Positions 13,607 to 17,808 of a stretch of DNA of 17,808 nt are shown piece by piece. Below the pieces are notes generated by a model that was given only the letters and a program-made list of their open reading frames with translations, had not been told where the DNA came from and did no database searches. A program made the translations under genes and the position numbers. Every line of letters begins with the position of its first letter. Positions within the stretch are counted from its first letter, which is position 1. Source of the stretch: an uncultured Prevotella sp. (GTDB lineage: Bacteria; Bacteroidota; Bacteroidia; Bacteroidales; Bacteroidaceae); assembly GCA_900550035.1 (NCBI GenBank), contig URQS01000064.1, forward strand, positions 1-17,808, given 5' to 3'.

Positions 13607-14020
13607 TTAGAAGGGCAGATCGTCTTCTGAGCTCTGCTCGGCTGCGGGTGCTGCAGGCTGTGCTGCGGGCTGAACGGGTGCTGCGGGCTGTGCAGGAGCC
13701 GGACCGAAAGCTGCGCCTGGAACTACACCGGGCTGCATGCCTACTGCTGCGGGATCAACCTGACGCACGTCGAAAGCACGGATGCTGTTAAACCAGCGTC
13801 CGTTGTACTCGTGAGCGTCGATGTCGAACGATACGTTCACTTCCTGGCCCAACTGTATGTTGAAACGGCTGATGCGGTCGGCACCGAATACGCTGAACAC
13901 CATCTTCTTTGGATAAGCGTCGTGAGTCTCGATGACGTAATCCTGCGCCTTCCATTCACCACGTGCTGAAACACCGCTTTTCGGTTCCATTACGGCGATA
14001 ACTTTTCCTTGAATCTCCAT
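13607..14020 (-). CDS. DUF3127 OB-fold protein with SSB-like C-terminal tail
   Basis: This 137-residue protein matches the Bacteroidota DUF3127 family: MEIQGKVIAVMEPKSGVSARGEWKAQDYVIET, then a core with SVFGADRISRFNIQLGQEVNVSFDIDAHEYNGRWFNSIRAF. The strand pattern suits a small OB fold. Residues 95-127 are a Pro/Ala/Gln-rich flexible linker, and the protein ends SSEDDLPF, very like the acidic partner-recruiting tip (DDDIPF type) of single-strand DNA-binding protein. A role in single-stranded DNA metabolism is inferred; automatic pipelines sometimes call such proteins SSB-like. It is convergent with the island across the terminator and divergent from dnaN. The core-type codon usage shows that the island ends before it. 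Confidence 0.88.
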   Translation of the reverse strand: MEIQGKVIAVMEPKSGVSARGEWKAQDYVIETHDAYPKKMVFSVFGADRISRFNIQLGQEVNVSFDIDAHEYNGRWFNSIRAFDVRQVDPAAVGMQPGVVPGAAFGPAPAQPAAPVQPAAQPAAPAAEQSSEDDLPF

Positions 14021-14136
14021 TTGTCTTTGATTGTATTTAATGTGTTATAATTGCGTAGTATATATTTAATCGGAGTGCGAAATTAATAAAATTGTTCAAG
14101 ATAGAAAAACTTTTGTTGTAGTTTTTATTTTTGGTG

Positions 14137-14166
14137 TTGCTTTTTAAGCATTTTTCATTACCTTTG
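14137..14166 (+). promoter_or_regulatory. Putative dnaN promoter
   Basis: TACCTTTG (14159-14166) is a full TAnnTTTG match, 33 nt before the dnaN ATG. A partial -33 element (GTTG at 14136-14139) lies 19 nt upstream of it. Confidence 0.6.
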
Positions 14167-14199
14167 TAGCCAAAACAATAATATAAAAACATACGAACA

Positions 14200-15327
14200 A
14201 TGCAATTCACATTATCAAGCGGAACGCTAAATGCGCGACTTCAGACCCTCGTTAGGGTTATCGGTGGCAAGAACGCCATAAGTATATTGGACTGTTTCCT
14301 TTTCGAGGTTGCCAACAACACCCTCACCGTCACTGCAAGTGACGCGGAGAATGTGATGCAGGCCACTATAGAACTTGACGAGTGCACAGGCGAGGGACGC
14401 TTCGCCCTGCCTAATCATACCATACTCAACGCTGTGAAGGAGTTGCCCGAGCAGCCGCTTCAGATGACTATCGACGACCAGAGTCTGTCGGTGGTTGTCG
14501 ACTATCAGAACGGTTCGTTCAGCCTGGCTGCCCTGCCTGCCGACGACTATCCGGTGATGCCCGACATGAGCGACGACGCTACTGTGCTCACACTCAGTCA
14601 GCAGCTTTTGGCTGAGAACATCTCACGCTCGCTCTTTGCCACTGCTCAGGACGAGATTCGACCGGTGATGGGCGGTATTCTGTTCGACCTCAAGACCGAC
14701 GGACTGACCGTTGTGGCTACCGACGGACACAAGTTGGTGCGCAACCGCATACTCAATGTTGTGGCTGAGGAAGAGCCTACATCGTTCATCCTGCCGCAGA
14801 AGCCGGCGCAGTTGCTGAAGGGAGTACTTGCGAAGGGCGAGGGCGACGTTGTGGTGCGCTTTGCTGCCAACAGTTGCGAGTTCAAGTATGAAGGAGGCGA
14901 GTTCCGCTGCCGTCTGATTGAGGGTCGCTATCCCAACTACAACTCGGTGATTCCTACCAACAACACCAATTGTCTTACAGCCGACCGCAAGACCATGCTC
15001 GGTGCCTTGAAGCGCGTATTGCCGTTCTCAAGCGAGAGCAGCCGTCTGGTTCGCTTCCACCTTGAGAAGGGTCTGTTGCGTCTGCAGGCTTCTGACATCG
15101 ACTTCGCAACAAGCGCCAAGGAGAGCATTGCATGCGAATATGCCGGAACTACAATGGACATCGGCTTCAAGGGCGACTCGGTATGCGAGATTCTCAACAA
15201 TCTGAGCAGCGACGAGGTGACCGTGCAGCTGGCTGACCCAAGCCGCGCAGGAGTATTTGTACCGGTAGAGCAGCCTGAGAATCAGGAAATCCTGATGCTT
15301 ATGATGCCGATGTTGTTGAACGACTAA
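14200..15327 (+). CDS. dnaN: DNA polymerase III beta subunit (sliding clamp)
   Basis: DnaN forms the ring-shaped dimer that tethers DNA polymerase III and many repair proteins to DNA. The 375-residue length is standard for three clamp domains of about 120 residues. Visible hallmarks are ISILDCFLFEV near the N-terminus, RPVMGGILFDL and VVATDGHKLVRN in domain 2, EFRCRLIEGRYPNYNSVIP, and the C-terminal EILMLMMPMLLND, a Bacteroidota form of the usual hydrophobic end. No break is seen. It has its own TAnnTTTG promoter and is followed, beyond repeat array C, by a DnaQ-type exonuclease gene. There is no dnaA in the window, so this is not the classical dnaA-dnaN origin arrangement. Confidence 0.97.
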   Translation: MQFTLSSGTLNARLQTLVRVIGGKNAISILDCFLFEVANNTLTVTASDAENVMQATIELDECTGEGRFALPNHTILNAVKELPEQPLQMTIDDQSLSVVVDYQNGSFSLAALPADDYPVMPDMSDDATVLTLSQQLLAENISRSLFATAQDEIRPVMGGILFDLKTDGLTVVATDGHKLVRNRILNVVAEEEPTSFILPQKPAQLLKGVLAKGEGDVVVRFAANSCEFKYEGGEFRCRLIEGRYPNYNSVIPTNNTNCLTADRKTMLGALKRVLPFSSESSRLVRFHLEKGLLRLQASDIDFATSAKESIACEYAGTTMDIGFKGDSVCEILNNLSSDEVTVQLADPSRAGVFVPVEQPENQEILMLMMPMLLND

Positions 15328-15330
15328 ATA

Positions 15331-15507
15331 GAATTAGGAGTTAGGAATGTTGAATGTTGAATTAGTGCGCTTCGCGCATTAGGAATTTTAGAATTTCGAA
15401 TTGAGAGTTGTCAATCAATTCAACATTGAACAACTCAAAATCGGCAAAGCCGACTAATTCAACATTCCTAATTCAAAACTCAAAATTCATACAGCGGCTC
15501 TGCCGCT
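15331..15507. repeat. Intergenic heptamer-repeat array with three mini-hairpins (array C)
   Basis: The first half has TTAGGAATGTTGAATGTTGAATT-type units; the second half is complementary in sense (TTCAACATTCCTAATTC). The fold-back centre is marked by GAGTTGT (15405-15411) and ACAACTC (15430-15436). Hairpins with 3-nt loops are TGCGC-TTC-GCGCA (15366-15378), TCGGC-AAA-GCCGA (15441-15453) and AGCGGC-TCT-GCCGCT (15493-15507). The last lies only 11 nt before the exonuclease start codon, where it could affect translation. Confidence 0.85.
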
Positions 15508-15518
15508 TATATTATATA

Positions 15519-16370
15519 ATGAAACTAAATCTTACACGACCCCTTGTTGTCTTCGATCTTGAGACAACGGGACTTGACCTCGTGCGCGACCGCATAATAC
15601 AGATTTCATATATTAAGGTTATGCCCGACGGCGAGGAACGACGCGAGAACCTGCTCGTAAATCCAGGCAAGGCCATTCCGCAGGAAGTAACTGAGCTGAC
15701 CGGCATCAGCAATGATGACGTGAAGGATGCTCCTACATTCAAGGAGATTGCTCAGAAACTGAATGAGAAAATGAAAGACTGCGACTTTGCAGGATATAAC
15801 TCCAATCACTTCGACATTCCGATGCTCGCCGAGGAATTTCTGCGTGCCGGCATCGACTTCGACTTCTCGAAGTGCCGACTCATCGACGCTCAGACTATAT
15901 TCCACAAGATGGAACGCCGCAATCTGGCTGCCGCATACAAATTCTTCTGTGGACGCAAGATGGAAGACGACTTCACCGCTCACCGTGCCGACGAGGATAC
16001 TGAGGCTACCTACCGTGTGCTCATGGCTGAGCTCGACATGTATGCTCCGGGCGTACAGGACGAACCCGACCGTGTGCTGGAGAACGACATGGACTTCCTG
16101 GCTGAATTCTCAAAGCAGAACGACAATGTAGACTTTGCCGGTCGCATAGTATGGAAACCGTTGCTCGGTGCCGATGGCAAGCCATTGCTCGACAAGGACG
16201 GCAAGGAGCGCAAGTTTGAGGCGTTCAACTTCGGCAAGTACAGAGGACGCTCGGTGGCTGACGTGCTGCGTGCCGATCCCGGCTACTATAGCTGGATGAT
16301 GACTGGCGACTTCACCTTCAACACCAAGCAGGTGCTGACACGCATCCGCTTGAAGGGATTTAATAAGTAA
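15519..16370 (+). CDS. DnaQ-fold 3'-5' exonuclease (DNA polymerase III epsilon-like)
   Basis: This is a predicted DEDDh 3'-5' exonuclease of 283 residues. The three exonuclease motifs are complete: VVFDLETTGLD with Asp13/Glu15, AGYNSNHFDIPM with Asp99, and HRADED with His155 and Asp160. A C-terminal region from about residue 215 (FAGRIVWKP, FNFGKYRGRSVADVLRADPG, YYSWMM, NTKQVLTRIRL) is an extra domain often found on Bacteroidota exonucleases of this type. It is absent from E. coli DnaQ. The frame stays open upstream to 15408, but that part translates repeat array C. The ATG at 15519 gives the family N-terminus (MKLNLTRPLVVFDLETTG). The role may be proofreading or general repair. Its position between dnaN and coaBC appears to be the common order in the group. 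Confidence 0.92.
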   Translation: MKLNLTRPLVVFDLETTGLDLVRDRIIQISYIKVMPDGEERRENLLVNPGKAIPQEVTELTGISNDDVKDAPTFKEIAQKLNEKMKDCDFAGYNSNHFDIPMLAEEFLRAGIDFDFSKCRLIDAQTIFHKMERRNLAAAYKFFCGRKMEDDFTAHRADEDTEATYRVLMAELDMYAPGVQDEPDRVLENDMDFLAEFSKQNDNVDFAGRIVWKPLLGADGKPLLDKDGKERKFEAFNFGKYRGRSVADVLRADPGYYSWMMTGDFTFNTKQVLTRIRLKGFNK

Positions 16371-16528
16371 ATGTTGAATGTTGAATGTTGAATGTTGAGT
16401 TGGTCGGCTTCGCCGATGTTGAATTGTTCAATTATGAATTAATTGACAACTCAAAATTCAACATTCAACATTCAAAACTGCGCAAAGCGCAACATTCAAC
16501 ATTCCTAATTCAACATTCAACATTCAAA
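16371..16528. repeat. Intergenic heptamer-repeat array with two mini-hairpins (array D)
   Basis: It starts with near-perfect tandem TGTTGAA 7-mers (four in a row at 16371-16399) and ends with the complementary TTCAACA units, making a long inverted repeat centred near 16430-16445. Mini-hairpins are TCGGC-TTC-GCCGA (16404-16416) and TGCGC-AAA-GCGCA (16479-16491). The last heptamers touch the coaBC start codon. Confidence 0.85.
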
Positions 16529-16530
16529 CT

Positions 16531-17739
16531 ATGCTAAAAGGCAAGAAAATAGTATTGGGCATAACAGGCTCTATAGCCGCCTATAAGTCGTGTCTGCTGA
16601 TACGCGAATTCGTAAAGCAGGGAGCTGAGGTGCAGGTGGTGATAACACCTGCCGGTAAGGAGTTTATCACTCCCATTACGCTGTCGGCTCTGACACACAA
16701 GCCCGTGGTGAGCGAGTTCTTCTCGCAACGCGACGGCACGTGGAACTCGCATGTCGACCTCGGATTGTGGGCTGACGCTATGGTGATAGCTCCGTGTACT
16801 GCCAGCACTATGGGCAAGATGGCGCACGGCGTGGCCGACAATATGCTCATCACTACATATCTGTCGATGAAGGCTCCGGTGTTCATTGCTCCTGCCATGG
16901 ACCTCGACATGTATCGACACCCGTCTACACAGGCCAATATGCAGACTCTGCTGTCGTACGGCAACCATATCATCGAGCCGGCTGACGGTTTTCTGGCAAG
17001 CGGACTGGAGGGTAAGGGACGTATGGAGGAGCCTGCCGTGATAGCACGCCGCATATCCGAATACTTCGACCGTCAGGACAGCAACTCGCCATTGGTGGGC
17101 AAGAAGGTGATGATAACCGCCGGCCCTACATATGAACGTATCGACCCAGTGCGCTTCATAGGCAACTACTCGAGCGGCAAGATGGGTTTTGCCATTGCCG
17201 AGGAGTGTCGCCGACGCGGTGCCGACGTGATGATAGTGTGCGGACCTGTTAGTCTGAAGTGCGACGACGGCATACACCGTGTAGACGTGGAGAGCTGTGA
17301 GGAGATGTATCAGGCTGCTACACGCGAGTTTGCCAATGCCGATGTGGCTGTGCTTGCTGCTGCTGTGGCGGATTTCAAGCCTGCCGACGTTGCCGACCGC
17401 AAGATAAAGCGCGAGAAGGACGACCTCGTGATGCGTCTGTGTCCTACGCACGATATTGCTGCGGCTCTGGGACAGGCAAAGACCGAGCGCCAGACCATCG
17501 TGGCTTTTGCGCTTGAGACCAACGACGAGGAGGCAAACGCACAGCGCAAACTCGAAAAGAAGAATGCCGACTTCATCGTGCTCAACAGTCTGCGCAACGA
17601 GGGTACGTGTTTCCGCACCGACGACAACCAGATAGAGATAATCAGTCGTACGGACAAGAAGCAGTATCCCAAGTGCTCGAAGGCTGAGACGGCTCAATAC
17701 ATCGTGGACGAGATTGAGGCCACTGTAAGCCGCAAATAG
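16531..17739 (+). CDS. coaBC: Bifunctional phosphopantothenoylcysteine decarboxylase / phosphopantothenate-cysteine ligase
   Basis: CoaBC (Dfp) joins cysteine to 4'-phosphopantothenate (CoaB) and decarboxylates the product with FMN (CoaC), two consecutive steps of coenzyme A synthesis. The 402-residue protein has the CoaC flavoprotein half, with GITGSIAAYKS (9-19), the catalytic His74 in SHVDLGLWAD, and APCTASTMGKMAHGVADNML. The CoaB half follows, with VMITAGPTYERIDPVRFIGNYSSGKMG and AAVADFKPADVADRKIKRE, which contribute the nucleotide and phosphopantothenate sites. In the substrate-clamping motif PxMNxxMW this protein reads PAMDLDMY (121-128), with Asp124 for Asn. I believe this form is common in Bacteroidota, so it is not taken as inactivating. 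The ATG directly abuts repeat array D. A long minus-strand open frame opposite it is a shadow. Confidence 0.96.
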   Translation: MLKGKKIVLGITGSIAAYKSCLLIREFVKQGAEVQVVITPAGKEFITPITLSALTHKPVVSEFFSQRDGTWNSHVDLGLWADAMVIAPCTASTMGKMAHGVADNMLITTYLSMKAPVFIAPAMDLDMYRHPSTQANMQTLLSYGNHIIEPADGFLASGLEGKGRMEEPAVIARRISEYFDRQDSNSPLVGKKVMITAGPTYERIDPVRFIGNYSSGKMGFAIAEECRRRGADVMIVCGPVSLKCDDGIHRVDVESCEEMYQAATREFANADVAVLAAAVADFKPADVADRKIKREKDDLVMRLCPTHDIAAALGQAKTERQTIVAFALETNDEEANAQRKLEKKNADFIVLNSLRNEGTCFRTDDNQIEIISRTDKKQYPKCSKAETAQYIVDEIEATVSRK

Positions 17740-17785
17740 TCATAACCACACATATAAGTAACTGTTCAAAATTAATTTTACAAAT

Positions 17786-17808
17786 ATGAATAATTCACGA
17801 ATAAGTTC
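17786..17808 (+). CDS. Start of a further gene (runs off the window)
   Basis: An ATG 46 bp after the coaBC stop opens a frame MNNSRIS that leaves the window after seven codons. Its leader is A+T-rich (CAAAATTAATTTTACAAAT), as expected in this phylum. In related genomes coaBC is often followed by a DUF4835 gene and recN, so one of these is possible. The visible sequence is too short to decide. Confidence 0.4.

Noticed and set aside
15408..15518. N-terminal extension of the exonuclease by 37 codons
   Set aside because: The extension translates the repeat array and has no family similarity; the ATG at 15519 gives the expected N-terminus.
16891..16914. Loss of function of CoaC through Asp in place of Asn in the PxMNxxMW motif
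   Set aside because: The PAMDLDMY form is, to my recollection, usual in Bacteroidota CoaBC and all other motifs are intact, so it is more likely a lineage variant.
16534..17697. A 387-codon open frame on the minus strand opposite coaBC
   Set aside because: It lies entirely antisense to a gene with complete CoaBC motifs, its translation has no recognisable domain, and such frames are common opposite G+C-rich coding sequence.

Overview
The window looks like chromosome from a member of the Bacteroidales, most likely Prevotella or a close relative. The evidence is Bacteroidota-restricted families (DUF3078 outer-membrane-type protein, DUF3127 OB-fold protein), several TAnnTTTG promoter elements typical of the phylum's sigma factor, A-rich leaders in place of strong Shine-Dalgarno sites, and the gene orders pyrG-yidC and dnaN-exonuclease-coaBC. 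This assignment is inferred from sequence and recalled families; no search was run.

Layout. (1) Positions 1-5346 are core genome: the start of yidC and complete pyrG on the minus strand, then a DUF3078 protein and the tRNA methyltransferase gene trmO on the plus strand. pyrG and the DUF3078 gene diverge from a short region with promoter elements on both strands. (2) Positions 5347-about 13500 are an accessory island that is visibly more A+T-rich than its flanks. It begins with about 460 bp of non-coding palindromes, then two small overlapping minus-strand genes. A non-coding stretch with GATC repeats, two strong hairpins and a promoter follows. Next come a two-gene McrBC restriction system, a HARE-HTH/nuclease-like protein, a DpnA-like beta-class DNA adenine methyltransferase, and a TcmP/three-Cys-motif (DUF5131, phage Gp37/Gp68) pair. 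A strong bidirectional terminator closes the island. (3) Positions 13607-17808 return to core genome: a DUF3127 protein with an SSB-like tail (minus), dnaN, a DnaQ-fold exonuclease, coaBC, and the first codons of another gene.

How the genes work together. The island reads as a defence island. McrBC would cut modified foreign DNA. The HARE-HTH nuclease-like protein and the adenine methyltransferase may form a restriction-modification pair. The TcmP/three-Cys pair is a recurrent two-gene unit of unknown function found here among defence genes. GATC tetramers, the probable target of the methyltransferase, are concentrated in two intergenic regions of the island with roughly helical (10/20/31 bp) spacing, one of them directly upstream of the methyltransferase. 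This suggests methylation-sensitive control.

A second unexplained layer is a repeat architecture in four core intergenic gaps (1192-1340, 4390-4672, 15331-15507, 16371-16528). Each is built of degenerate 7-bp units, changes orientation in the middle so the gap is a long inverted repeat, and carries GC-rich mini-hairpins with 5-6 bp stems and 3-nt loops. None occurs inside the island. At the left edge yidC appears frameshifted by one missing base, which may be a sequencing error.
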